Assembly: GCA_965602805.1 (NCBI GenBank)
Contig: CBFCZK010000001.1
Span: 248,001 to 312,000, forward strand
DNA length: 64,000 nt
Reading direction: 5' to 3'
Source: Thiomicrorhabdus sp965602805
GTDB lineage: Bacteria; Pseudomonadota; Gammaproteobacteria; Thiomicrospirales; Thiomicrospiraceae
Shown here: positions 27,124-34,618 of the stretch, in pieces
Numbering within the stretch: the first letter of the stretch is position 1
Layout of the letters: every line of letters begins with the position of its first letter
The notes under the pieces: generated by a model
What the model saw: only the letters and a program-made list of their open reading frames with translations
Told to the model about the DNA's origin: nothing
Database searches by the model: none
Translations under genes and position numbers: made by a program

Positions 27124-28089
27124 CTACAAATCCTCTAAAGGACTGATAACCCCCCGACCACCTTGATTAAGAACATGGGTGTAAATCATGGTTGTCTCTA
27201 CATTTTTATGACCCAATAACTCCTGAATCGTGCGAATATCGTACCCTGACTCTAGCAAGTGGGTTGCAAAGCTATGGCGTAGAGTGTGTGGAGTGACTTT
27301 CTTATGAATTTCCGCCTTAAAAGCGGCTTGTTTAATGGCTCTTTGCAAACTCTGCTCATGCATGTGGTGACGACGTTTAGCACCTGTTCTAGGGTCAGTT
27401 GCAATAGATCTACTCGGAAACACAAACTGCCAAGCAAAGGCTTTATTAGCATTCGAGTATTTCCGAGCTAACGCATTTGGAAGATACACTTCTCCGTAGC
27501 CATTTTCTAAATCGGTAGAATGAATTCGGTGTGCTTCATTAAGCTGATCCTTTAACAAAGAAGCCGTGCTTTCTGGCAACATCACTCGGCGATCCTTATC
27601 GCCTTTACCAGATCGAACCGTAATGGTGTTATAGCCGAAATCAATATCTTGAACCCGTAACCTGACCAGCTCCATTAAACGTAATCCGCAGCCATATAAC
27701 AACTTAACGTGTAGTTGATGCGAAATAGGGATGTACTCAAATAAACGCTTCACTTCACTTTTAGTCAAAACAACCGGCAAGCGTATCGGTTTTTTTGCAC
27801 GGGTGACATTTTCAACCCAGGGAGGTTCAATTTGCAACACCTCACGATACATAAACAATAAAGCAGCCAGCGCTTGATTTTGAGTAGAGGCCGCCACCTG
27901 TTTATCAACTGCTAAATGGGTTAAGAACTGTTCCATTTCGACCTTGCCCATATCCTTGGGATGGCGCTTATTATGGAAGAAGATAAAACGCTTAATCCAG
28001 CCTACGTAAGCCTCTTCGGTTCGTATAGAATAATGCTTAACTCGAATACGCTCACGCACTAAGTCCAAAAAACGAGGTTTATTAACCAT
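27124..28089 (-). CDS. intI: Integron integrase
   Basis: A 321-residue tyrosine recombinase. Catalytic residues are all present: R137 (GCGLRLMEL), K162, H268 and R271 (HTLRHSFATH), H294 (LLGHKN) and Y303 (MIYTH). What makes it an integron integrase and not a XerC/D or phage enzyme is the extra patch at about residues 200-250: VYLPNALARKY, FVFPSRSIATDPRTGAKRRHH and EQSLQRA, closely following IntI1. A strong ribosome-binding site (AGGAGG) precedes the ATG on the minus strand. The enzyme looks intact, so the array may still be active. No LexA site was recognised upstream. Confidence 0.95.
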   Translation of the reverse strand: MVNKPRFLDLVRERIRVKHYSIRTEEAYVGWIKRFIFFHNKRHPKDMGKVEMEQFLTHLAVDKQVAASTQNQALAALLFMYREVLQIEPPWVENVTRAKKPIRLPVVLTKSEVKRLFEYIPISHQLHVKLLYGCGLRLMELVRLRVQDIDFGYNTITVRSGKGDKDRRVMLPESTASLLKDQLNEAHRIHSTDLENGYGEVYLPNALARKYSNANKAFAWQFVFPSRSIATDPRTGAKRRHHMHEQSLQRAIKQAAFKAEIHKKVTPHTLRHSFATHLLESGYDIRTIQELLGHKNVETTMIYTHVLNQGGRGVISPLEDL

Positions 28090-28134
28090 GATATATGCCT
28101 CCTAAATAACTTCACGAAAACAATTATCTTAATA

Positions 28135-28165
28135 ATAACATTAAGTTAGCTTAGTTAGAAACACT
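28135..28165 (+). other. Candidate attI region
   Basis: Between intI and the first cassette are two GTTAG cores (GTTAGCT at 28145, GTTAGAA at 28154), each one base off the GTTRRRY consensus. attI sites are poorly conserved, so the exact crossover base is uncertain. Confidence 0.35.
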
Positions 28166-28199
28166 AGATAAAATTATAAAACGGCATTTTTAGGTATGA

Positions 28200-28229
28200 T
28201 TGACATACGTAGTCTAACTAGTTTAGGAT
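28200..28229 (+). promoter_or_regulatory. Probable promoter for the first cassette
   Basis: A perfect TTGACA (28200-28205) is followed after 18 bases by TAGGAT (28224-28229). Transcription would start near 28236, inside the upstream part of the open frame, which supports a downstream start codon for the first cassette gene. Confidence 0.55.
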
Positions 28230-28269
28230 GTCTAATTATAGTTATATTTTTAGGAGAGAAATAGTTGAG

Positions 28270-28776
28270 TTGGGAAGTAATAACCGGATATCAAGTGTAT
28301 CTATAGCTCTATGTGCTCTTGCTTATGCAGTGTGGCAAGGTAAACAGGCTCAACGACATAATAAGCTTTCGTTTAGGCCGCACTTAACTTCATGGTCTCA
28401 CCAATATTCGGATAAAGGCGTATATGCCGTAGAGCTAATGAATAATGGTTTGGGTCCAGCCATAATAGAAAGCTTTACAGTAAAAATTGATGGAAAGGTC
28501 ATCTCTGGTGAAGGAACAGAGCCGATTGAAAAAGGCTTAAAGATACTGCTTCCGAATACACAGTACCAATCTCATCAGGCGTATATGGCTAAGGGGTATT
28601 CCATGTCCGCAAAAGAAAAGTGCACTATTTTAGCTATTCAGTTCACAGAATCTACGTCACTTAACCAAGAAACTATCGAGCACACTTTTAATCGAGCAGA
28701 CCTCATTATTAAGTACAAGTCATTTTATGAAGAAGAATTCACATATTCATCCGAAGATGAAAAATCTAACAAATAA
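28270..28776 (+). CDS. Cassette 1: single-pass membrane protein of unknown function
   Basis: Not recognised beyond its shape. About 168 residues: a short N-terminal membrane helix (SVSIALCALAYAVW), then a basic turn KQAQRHNKLSFRPHLTSW and a beta-rich soluble domain. Proteins with this layout are frequent in integrons and mobile DNA as hypothetical membrane-anchored proteins. The open frame begins at ATG 28228, but that ATG overlaps the likely -10 box; TTG 28270, with AGGAGAG 12 bases upstream, is preferred. The stop lies inside the attC site, typical of cassettes. Confidence 0.6.
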   Translation: MGSNNRISSVSIALCALAYAVWQGKQAQRHNKLSFRPHLTSWSHQYSDKGVYAVELMNNGLGPAIIESFTVKIDGKVISGEGTEPIEKGLKILLPNTQYQSHQAYMAKGYSMSAKEKCTILAIQFTESTSLNQETIEHTFNRADLIIKYKSFYEEEFTYSSEDEKSNK

Positions 28777-28823
28777 ATCAAGCGGACGCGATAAATAGCG
28801 CGCCGCTTATTAAAGCGTTATGC
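28764..28823 (+). other. attC site of cassette 1
   Basis: Left core ATCTAAC (28764-28770) fits RYYYAAC exactly. The arms AAGCGG-A-CGCG and CGCG-CCGCTT pair with one extrahelical base. The right core is GTTATGC (28817-28823), one base off GTTRRRY. Length 60 bases. Confidence 0.85.
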
Positions 28824-28856
28824 GAGAAGAAAGCAAGAGTCTAAAGGAGATGTAAA

Positions 28857-29429
28857 ATGAAAATTATTTCTAAAGCGTATATATCTTTATTTGCGTTGAT
28901 TTTAGTGTCCCTTATTGGTTGTGGGGCGAACACCAGCAAGCCTTCTGATGTAGATACCGTAATTCCGCGATCTGACGTGGATATTGATTCAGCATCGAAG
29001 TTTGTTGTTGTCGATCAGAGCGAACCGGCATTTATCGTATTCACAGGTATCCCTGAGGATATCGATAAGGAACAATTCGAGAAGATAAGACTGAAGGTTT
29101 CTAGCCGAGAAACATTGACAATGCTTACTTGGCAGCAATTCTTAGAAAGCGTAAACAAATACACGCAATCAGTAATCCTTCAGAAGGATTACCCAAATAT
29201 CAGGATAGTCGATGGGATAGTGTGTCTCGTAGCTTCGAAACAGGGATCTGGAGCACCATGGGGGCTTACCTGGAACGGTGGTATTGCCCTGACTTTCAAT
29301 GACTACCAACATGCTAGGCGAACGTATGAATCATACAAGGCAAATCCAGCCGCCTATAGACCAATACAAGATCCGAGAAGAGATCCTGTTAATCCTGGTG
29401 GGCATCTTCCGTTCGGCGGATGCAATTGA
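28857..29429 (+). CDS. Cassette 2: lipoprotein of unknown function
   Basis: A 190-residue predicted lipoprotein: basic start, hydrophobic stretch and the lipobox LIGC at residues about 19-22, followed by Gly-Ala (no Asp at +2, so the outer membrane is more likely). The mature part has no recognised domain; it ends in a Pro/Gly-rich segment (DPRRDPVNPGGHLPFGG). A good AAGGAG precedes ATG 28857, 34 bases after the recombination core of the previous attC. It ends before its own attC at 29477, so it is a complete cassette. Confidence 0.65.
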   Translation: MKIISKAYISLFALILVSLIGCGANTSKPSDVDTVIPRSDVDIDSASKFVVVDQSEPAFIVFTGIPEDIDKEQFEKIRLKVSSRETLTMLTWQQFLESVNKYTQSVILQKDYPNIRIVDGIVCLVASKQGSGAPWGLTWNGGIALTFNDYQHARRTYESYKANPAAYRPIQDPRRDPVNPGGHLPFGGCN

Positions 29430-29476
29430 AGAGCAGTAAAGTACGTGTAGTAGCTTTAAGACAGCATTGAAAATAC

Positions 29477-29537
29477 GCATAACAATGCAAATTCAGGCGG
29501 AGTCGCTACCGCTCGCCGTTGATTTGCGTCGTTAGGC
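29477..29537 (+). other. attC site of cassette 2
   Basis: Cores GCATAAC (29477-29483) and GTTAGGC (29531-29537, perfect GTTRRRY). GCAAAT...GGCG pairs with CGCC...ATTTGC, with unpaired bases as in ordinary attC sites, around a CGCTACCG loop area. Length 61 bases. Confidence 0.85.
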
Positions 29538-29570
29538 CTATAGGGAATGAATCAAAGAGGAGCTCTCATC

Positions 29571-30188
29571 GTGAATACGAACAGATTGATATTTTCGCTC
29601 TTATTTCTTTGTTGTGTATCCGTATTTTCCCCGCAAGCAATGTCTCAACCCGATTGCCAATCTGCTCAATATATAGAGGACCTTAATAACGGCCAACTAA
29701 ATCGAACTGCCCACATCAAAGGTGATAATGCGATATTGTTCATTGCCCTCGATCCAGCCTTTTCAGCGCCTGAATACGATTATGGGGATCATTATCGGGA
29801 TGAACATTTTATCGAGTTGATTAATAAAAGTCGTGAATCTCTATATAAGGCAGGTATCGATGAGATTGTGGTATGGAGGCTGCCATTCCGGACAATGGGA
29901 GTAGCAGTGGGTTTCAAAGAAGGATGCGCGGTCAGAGGATATGGAGAGCCTGATTTCCATGAGAAACTCATGCTGATGCATAAAGCATTTCTTGAAATAT
30001 CCAAACACGGCCTAGATGCTCCATCGGCTAGGGATGACATTAAAAAGTTAATTATGGGAAGCCATTATTCACGTATGTATAAAGAGGAGATGATTGATAT
30101 TGTGATTAATAATCTCCGTCCTTTGGTAGTAAATTCTCTACCTTCCGATCGCAGTGACAATGACAGTAGTCATTTTGAGTGGGAATGA
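29571..30188 (+). CDS. Cassette 3: exported protein of unknown function
   Basis: About 205 residues with a Sec signal peptide (hydrophobic core LIFSLLFLCCVSVF, probable cut after AMS). The mature part has no recognised domain; two Cys (in PDCQSAQ and EGCAV) could form a disulfide, and the C-terminus is Asp/Ser-rich. GTG 29571 is chosen over ATG 29547 because AGAGGAG lies 9 bases upstream and it gives a proper signal peptide. The gene begins 34 bases after the core of the preceding attC. No attC is seen after it, which suggests the cassette end was lost. Confidence 0.6.
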   Translation: MNTNRLIFSLLFLCCVSVFSPQAMSQPDCQSAQYIEDLNNGQLNRTAHIKGDNAILFIALDPAFSAPEYDYGDHYRDEHFIELINKSRESLYKAGIDEIVVWRLPFRTMGVAVGFKEGCAVRGYGEPDFHEKLMLMHKAFLEISKHGLDAPSARDDIKKLIMGSHYSRMYKEEMIDIVINNLRPLVVNSLPSDRSDNDSSHFEWE

Positions 30189-30511
30189 GAATTCACCATA
30201 TGGCCTAAGAAAAGGGAGCGCTACCTTTAATTTCATACTCTAAAAACGACTCATCTTTTTTTCTTAACGTTTTAATAAGTTCTAAAATCAAAAAAAACCG
30301 CAAGAAATAATAATTGGGGTCAGAGTAAAATTAAATTAATTTGACCGACTGAGTATAAAAGATGTTATTTTGAGAGTCTAGAAAGTGTCTAAACTCAAGC
30401 ATTTATAATGCTTCCCCTTTTAGAATAGGTGTCAAAGCGAACTTTTTTACCCTCATCAGAAAGCACTATCACGATTTAATCACCCTAGCCCTGAACAATG
30501 ACGGTAACCTT
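30189..30511. other. Non-coding stretch with remnants of mobile DNA
   Basis: No gene is seen. It contains one copy of a 27-base repeat (30210-30235) also present after the next gene, and a segment TTGGGGTCAGAGTAAAATT near 30314-30332 that, from memory, often lies beside IS200-like (Y1) REP-associated transposase genes. No transposase gene remains. The expected attC of cassette 3 is missing. Confidence 0.45.
30210..30235 (+). repeat. Direct repeat, left copy flanking the YjdF-like gene
   Basis: AAAAGGGAGCGCTACC-TTTAATTTCA here aligns with AAAAGAGGGCGCTACCCTTTAATCTCA at 31132-31158, about 23 of 27 positions the same. Confidence 0.6.
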
Positions 30512-31153
30512 ATGACATCCCAAACCTTTAGTTGTAATAGTCCATTACAAGCCATGCTAATCTGGCTAGTTGGACTATGGATAGTCACCGCCATCAATCC
30601 TCTGTATCCCCACGACTGGTTGATTGAAAATCTGCTGGTGTTTATTTATGCCACGATGCTGATTGCCAGTTACCGCCGCTTTACTTTTTCCAACCTGTCT
30701 TATGCACTGTTTACACTGTTTCTTAGTCTGCATTTAATCGGTGCGCATTACACCTATTCTGAAGTGCCGTTCGGTTTCTGGGTACAATCGTTGTTTGAGC
30801 TCGAGCGCAATCATTATGACAGGCTGGTGCACTTCTGTTTTGGTTTGCTGATTGCCTATCCGTTTCGGGAAATTCTGTTACGCAAGGCGCAGGTTAAACC
30901 GGCTTATTCCTATTTTCTTGCTGTATGCGTAGTTATGGCTTTCAGTAGCTTTTATGAAGTGCTGGAAAGTGCGGTGGCGATGATGGTTAGCCCCGAACTG
31001 GGCATGGCGTATCTGGGCACTCAGGGCGACGTGTGGGATGCGCAGAAGGATTCTTCTCTAGCTTTTGTTGGCTCTATTGTTGCGATGTTTGCAACCTGGT
31101 GGTTAGATAAGAGAGAGGGAATTAGATCGGGAAAAGAGGGCGCTACCCTTTAA
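30512..31153 (+). CDS. YjdF-like inner-membrane protein (DUF2238)
   Basis: A 213-residue protein with about six membrane segments. The motif HYDRLVHFCFGLLIAYPFREIL (from about residue 99) and the later YLGTQGDVWDAQKD are typical of the DUF2238/YjdF family, whose function is unknown. Codon use and lack of a nearby attC set it apart from the neighbouring cassettes. The direct repeats before and over its 3' end suggest it arrived as a unit. The last residues (DKREGIRSGKEGATL) are encoded within the right-hand repeat. Confidence 0.75.
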   Translation: MTSQTFSCNSPLQAMLIWLVGLWIVTAINPLYPHDWLIENLLVFIYATMLIASYRRFTFSNLSYALFTLFLSLHLIGAHYTYSEVPFGFWVQSLFELERNHYDRLVHFCFGLLIAYPFREILLRKAQVKPAYSYFLAVCVVMAFSSFYEVLESAVAMMVSPELGMAYLGTQGDVWDAQKDSSLAFVGSIVAMFATWWLDKREGIRSGKEGATL

Positions 31154-31158
31154 TCTCA
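31132..31158 (+). repeat. Direct repeat, right copy at the end of the YjdF-like gene
   Basis: Partner of 30210-30235; it covers the last codons and stop of the gene. Confidence 0.6.
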
Positions 31159-31167
31159 ACTTGCGCT

Positions 31168-31227
31168 ATCAATATTAATATCCCGCCAAATATGTTCATT
31201 TCCAAAGTAACCAGGCCTGGTCAGTTC
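31168..31227 (+). repeat. 60-base direct repeat with embedded palindrome, copy 1
   Basis: Begins ATCAATATTAATATCCCG, includes ACCAGGCCTGGT (31210-31221) and ends CAGTT. A diverged copy is at 33056-33113; together they flank the caspase-like gene. Confidence 0.65.
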
Positions 31228-31323
31228 GCAAAATCAATCGTTTAAACTCTTTCAATAAATCTTGTTAACTTATCTTAGATCAATCAAAAGTCTATGGATA
31301 AAGGTGATACTAATCTTGTAACG

Positions 31324-31423
31324 AATAACAAAACCACTCGGCATGCAAAGCAATAATCTTAGTGCGCCCAAAAAGTTGCGCCTCTCGTATCTTGCTATGC
31401 AATTTTATGTCTCCGGTTATGTC
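31324..31423 (+). other. Weak candidate attC before the caspase-like cassette
   Basis: GAATAAC at the left and GTTATGT at the right could pair as cores, and GCAT...AGCAA pairs with TTGCTATGC inside. The site is long and imperfect. Its right core would lie about 80 bases before the next gene, as in the other cassettes. Confidence 0.35.
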
Positions 31424-31501
31424 AGAAGTTGGGGTTTGTAGATAAATGAGAACCCCCTGTTTCCACCTGCTATGCGGATTTTTACAATAGAAGGATGTCT
31501 G

Positions 31502-32896
31502 ATGAGTAAGAATATATTTGTTGTGTTTCTTGGTGTTTCGTTTTTTTTACTGGCGTCGGCTGTTTCAGCTAAGACGATAAATATCGGGGTCGTACCGCAT
31601 GTTTCTGGTGAAGGGGATGCTGTAGAAAATACGATGTCGCAATATGTCGGACAGCGCGAGGATATTACACATGTAATCACCCCTGCAACCTATGAAGCGT
31701 TTATGGATGCATTGAAAAAATATCGGGAAGGAGGTTTTAAAATTGGCAAATTGGTGATTGCCGGTCATGGATCTGGAGGAGATCCCAGTATCCAGTTTGG
31801 AGCTGATACATTGATTGCCGATGATTTAGATGCGGATGTATTAAAAGAGAAGTTGAAGGTTTTGCGCGGGCATATGAATAAATATGCCTTGAAGTCAGCC
31901 AGCGATCCAAAGCGCTATGAAAAGAAATTGAGCGAGCTAAAACATGATATTGAATCCCTTGAGAAGAAGTTGACCTTTCTCACAGAGTTTAAGGGTGCTA
32001 TGGAAGACAATGGTGACATTCTGTTGATAAATTGCTCGCCTCTAGCTTCTGAGAAGGGGACCAATTTTGTCAAGCGTCTGGGAGCCGTTTTGTTTGGGAA
32101 TAAAAACGGACGTATTACCGCATCCCGAGAAGATGTGACGATTGATCAGGTTAAGTCCTATTTGGTTTCCATTTTAAAGCTCACCGAGAGAGGCGGGATA
32201 TTCATTGAGGGCGACTGGTATGGTTTTGATGTTAACGGAGGTGTTCTTGAGCTAAATAAGGGCTATGAACTATCGAACGGTAAAACCTACCGATTGAGCA
32301 CATTGATGCGGAGTCTTGAAAGTAAGGAAAAAAGCATAGAAAGCCTCAAAGCTAAAATCGCGCGTGGAGAGCTCTATTTTCATGGAGAGGTGCCGCCGGG
32401 ATCTAATTATCCCAAATCAAAAAAACAGTATGAGAGGATGATAACAGCCTGGGAAGCTAAGCTAGCGAAGATTATCAAGTCTGGTCCGTCAAATACTTTA
32501 TCTATCTCCAGAGCACCCGTAACGGGGGAATGGGGATATAGTAAAGTTAAGCTTCTTGAATCCCAAGAAAAGTCTAAAGTCGCGCTGACTAAAAAGCTCT
32601 CTCCAAGTTCCGAAAAACATCATAGAGGTCACATAGCTTGGTGTGATGTGATGATAGGACGGTGGGAGGAAAAGTTTTCAGAGGTATGTGAAAAGCTGCG
32701 GGAGTCTATACTAGTTGCTAAGGAGATGATTACTTTATGGGAGCAAAAGGCTCAAGAGCTATTGAATGAACGCGAGGCGGAACTCGCACATATAATGAAA
32801 TTGATTGATGAGCATCGTGAGCTGCAAGTTAAAAAGCGCAATGAGGAACTCGAGAATCAGAGAATGCTGATTGACGCAACCAGAGGCGGGCTGTGA
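31502..32896 (+). CDS. Cassette: exported caspase-like (clan CD) protein with coiled coils
   Basis: A protein of 464 residues from ATG 31502 (AAGG 7 bases upstream; the open frame reaches back to 31472). It has a Sec signal peptide ending ASAVSA. Numbered from 31472, KLVIAGHGSGG has H99 and DILLINCSPLASEKGTNFV has C188, followed by RITASRE. This His-then-Cys order after hydrophobic strands is the layout of clan CD peptidases (caspases, C80, C25) and of DUF4347. Between them lies a charged helical insertion (about 121-180), and the C-terminal half is rich in coiled coil. No haemolysin or sorting motif is seen. Assignment rests on motifs only. Confidence 0.6.
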   Translation: MSKNIFVVFLGVSFFLLASAVSAKTINIGVVPHVSGEGDAVENTMSQYVGQREDITHVITPATYEAFMDALKKYREGGFKIGKLVIAGHGSGGDPSIQFGADTLIADDLDADVLKEKLKVLRGHMNKYALKSASDPKRYEKKLSELKHDIESLEKKLTFLTEFKGAMEDNGDILLINCSPLASEKGTNFVKRLGAVLFGNKNGRITASREDVTIDQVKSYLVSILKLTERGGIFIEGDWYGFDVNGGVLELNKGYELSNGKTYRLSTLMRSLESKEKSIESLKAKIARGELYFHGEVPPGSNYPKSKKQYERMITAWEAKLAKIIKSGPSNTLSISRAPVTGEWGYSKVKLLESQEKSKVALTKKLSPSSEKHHRGHIAWCDVMIGRWEEKFSEVCEKLRESILVAKEMITLWEQKAQELLNEREAELAHIMKLIDEHRELQVKKRNEELENQRMLIDATRGGL

Positions 32897-33055
32897 AAGT
32901 GACTTGTCACTCATTACTGGGTCAGCCCACGATTCTTAGCGAAAACGTACTCATTAGTCATCAATGGGTCAAATTAATAGAATAATTGTGGGCAGACTCG
33001 ATTGACTTATTGAGTGAACGATGTTGTCTTTATCATTCGAATTTCTAACAAAACT

Positions 33056-33113
33056 ATCAATATTAATCTCCCGTTAAATATGTCCAATCCAAACTCGCCA
33101 GGCCTGGTCAGTT
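33056..33113 (+). repeat. 60-base direct repeat with embedded palindrome, copy 2
   Basis: Begins ATCAATATTAATCTCCCG and ends CAGTT, with GCCAGGCCTGGT (33097-33108), one base off the usual palindrome. Partner of 31168-31227. Confidence 0.65.
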
Positions 33114-33215
33114 TAGTAAAACGTCCTATTTGCAAAAACAGCACTTCTCTGTACAATCAAACAACGATAAAATATCGTACTTTGGTCGCAAAATTAGCGC
33201 AATAGCTCAAGGTTT

Positions 33216-33275
33216 GTCTAAAAAATCACTCAAGCCGCCTGCGCTAAAGCGCAGCCGCTTAGTTCGGTGTTAGCT
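33216..33275 (+). other. attC site before the GGDEF cassette
   Basis: GTCTAAA (33216-33222) and GTTAGCT (33269-33275) are each one base off consensus. ACTCAAGC pairs with GCTTAGT, and CTGCGC pairs with GCGCAG around a TAAA loop, with the single unpaired bases normal for attC. Confidence 0.8.
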
Positions 33276-33375
33276 TGCAAGAGGGGATGGTTTTATTGCT
33301 TTATTCAATCTCATCTTTTTCTTGAGAAACGCATTACCAACGACCCTTTATGGAAATAGAAATTGAGATGGGCGT

Positions 33376-34338
33376 ATGTTAGATAAAGCATTATATGCAT
33401 TAATAAATGAAGAGTTCCATCGCATTCTATTAAATAATACCGCCATGTGGCTGAATATGTTGGATAAAGATGCCAATGTGATTATGTGGAATAAGGCGGC
33501 AGAGAAAATCAGTGGTTATAGCCAGGAAGAAGTACTGGGGAACAGTGATATATGGGGATTACTCTACCCAGATGAAGCGTATCGCACCTCTATCTATAAC
33601 GAAGCACTTGAAGTGATTAGTCAAGGAAAGGAGCTGACGGATTTTCAAACAGTTATCCTCTGTAAAGACGGTGGCAATCGAATTCTGTCCTGGAACACAC
33701 ATGACATGAAAGATGAGAATGGTGATTCTATTGGTTCTATCGCTCTGGCAAGGGATGTGACGGAAATCCAAGCCAGTGAGAAAAAACTCAAAGTGCTGAC
33801 ATTTGAGTTGGAGCAATCGAACAAGAAATTGCTTCAATTAAGCTACCTTGATTCGCTAACCAATATACCAAACCGAAGAGCTTACGAAGAAAAAATCACT
33901 AGTGAACTAGAGGCTACAAAGAGATCGGGAGAGCCACTCTCTTTTCTGATGATTGATATCGACTATTTTAAACAATACAACGATACCTATGGTCACGAAA
34001 ATGGCGATATAGCTTTATTTAGAGTTGCAAAACAAATCAGTAAGCTCTTGCCAAGAAAAACTGATTTTGTTGCACGTTATGGTGGTGAGGAGTTCGTTGC
34101 CATTTTGCCGTATACATCGATAGAAAGCGCAACATTGATTGCAGAGAAGGTTCTTCAGGGCATAATCAGTTTGAATATTGAACATTCGCATTCAGCAATT
34201 AATAAACTATTGACAGTGAGTATAGGTATGGCTTCGACAGATACAGGGATTGATGAACTATTAAATCATGCAGATCAAGCACTGTACCAAGCAAAGACAA
34301 ATGGTCGAAATAGATTTGAAATTCATGCTAACCATTAG
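33376..34338 (+). CDS. Cassette: PAS-GGDEF diguanylate cyclase
   Basis: A 320-residue soluble enzyme. A PAS domain lies at about residues 15-135 (MLDKDANVIMWNKAAEKISG), then a short coiled linker and a GGDEF domain from about 155. The active-site motif is GGEEF, and RKTD five residues before it is the I-site for product inhibition, so it is predicted to be an active, feedback-controlled c-di-GMP synthase. The metal-binding region MIDIDYFKQYNDTYGH is intact. It occupies a cassette between the attC at 33216 and the degenerate attC at 34330. Start ATG 33376 follows a weak ribosome-binding site. Confidence 0.88.
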   Translation: MLDKALYALINEEFHRILLNNTAMWLNMLDKDANVIMWNKAAEKISGYSQEEVLGNSDIWGLLYPDEAYRTSIYNEALEVISQGKELTDFQTVILCKDGGNRILSWNTHDMKDENGDSIGSIALARDVTEIQASEKKLKVLTFELEQSNKKLLQLSYLDSLTNIPNRRAYEEKITSELEATKRSGEPLSFLMIDIDYFKQYNDTYGHENGDIALFRVAKQISKLLPRKTDFVARYGGEEFVAILPYTSIESATLIAEKVLQGIISLNIEHSHSAINKLLTVSIGMASTDTGIDELLNHADQALYQAKTNGRNRFEIHANH

Positions 34339-34377
34339 CTCCAGCGGACGCGGCAAATGCGCGCATCGCTGAGCATG
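34330..34377 (+). other. Degenerate attC at the end of the array
   Basis: CCAT pairs with ATGG, AGCTCCAGCG with CGCTGAGC (one extra base), and CGCG with CGCG. A left core GCTAAC is present, but the right core GTTRRRY is replaced by GAATAA. Recombination at this side is therefore probably lost. Confidence 0.6.
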
Positions 34378-34500
34378 GAATAAAAAGGGGCAAAGCCATT
34401 TTATGTGGATAAGCACTGGGTTTAGATCAAAACTAACTTCTATAGCCCTGGTTCTCCTTAACAACCTTCAGCTTGAACTCAAAACTACTCCAAAATAACA

Positions 34501-34516
34501 TGACCAGGCCTGGTCA
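34501..34516. repeat. Perfect 16-base palindrome copy upstream of acnB
   Basis: TGACCAGGCCTGGTCA, complete and symmetrical, about 100 bases before acnB, in DNA with no other recognised feature. Confidence 0.85.
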
Positions 34517-34618
34517 GTCTAATCCCTCGAAAAACCCCTCGTAATCCAGAAACCATCGCGTTTTTACTGTGATAAAATACGTCAATTCAAAATTTTAATT
34601 TCCAGGAGAAGTCTCATC

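Larger units (their letters stand above)
32897..33375. other. Gap between the caspase-like and GGDEF genes
   Basis: Holds the second 60-base direct repeat, a palindrome copy and an attC site. A 63-codon open frame (33014-33205) crosses the repeat and lacks a clear ribosome-binding site, so it is not called as a gene. Confidence 0.6.
27124..34377. mobile_element. Chromosomal integron: intI plus cassette array
   Basis: The unit consists of a minus-strand integron integrase, an attI-like area, and plus-strand cassettes, separated by attC-type sites at 28764-28823, 29477-29537, 33216-33275 and a degenerate one at 34330-34377, with a weak candidate at 31324-31423. Cassette genes start 30-100 bases after a recombination core and read away from intI, as expected. 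The stretch 30.2-31.3 kb lacks clear sites and seems to be a later insertion or a decayed part. The element sits between purB and acnB. Confidence 0.85.

Noticed and set aside
33014..33205. A 63-codon open frame between the caspase-like and GGDEF genes
   Set aside because: It runs through the 60-base repeat and a palindrome copy, has no clear ribosome-binding site and no recognisable protein features.
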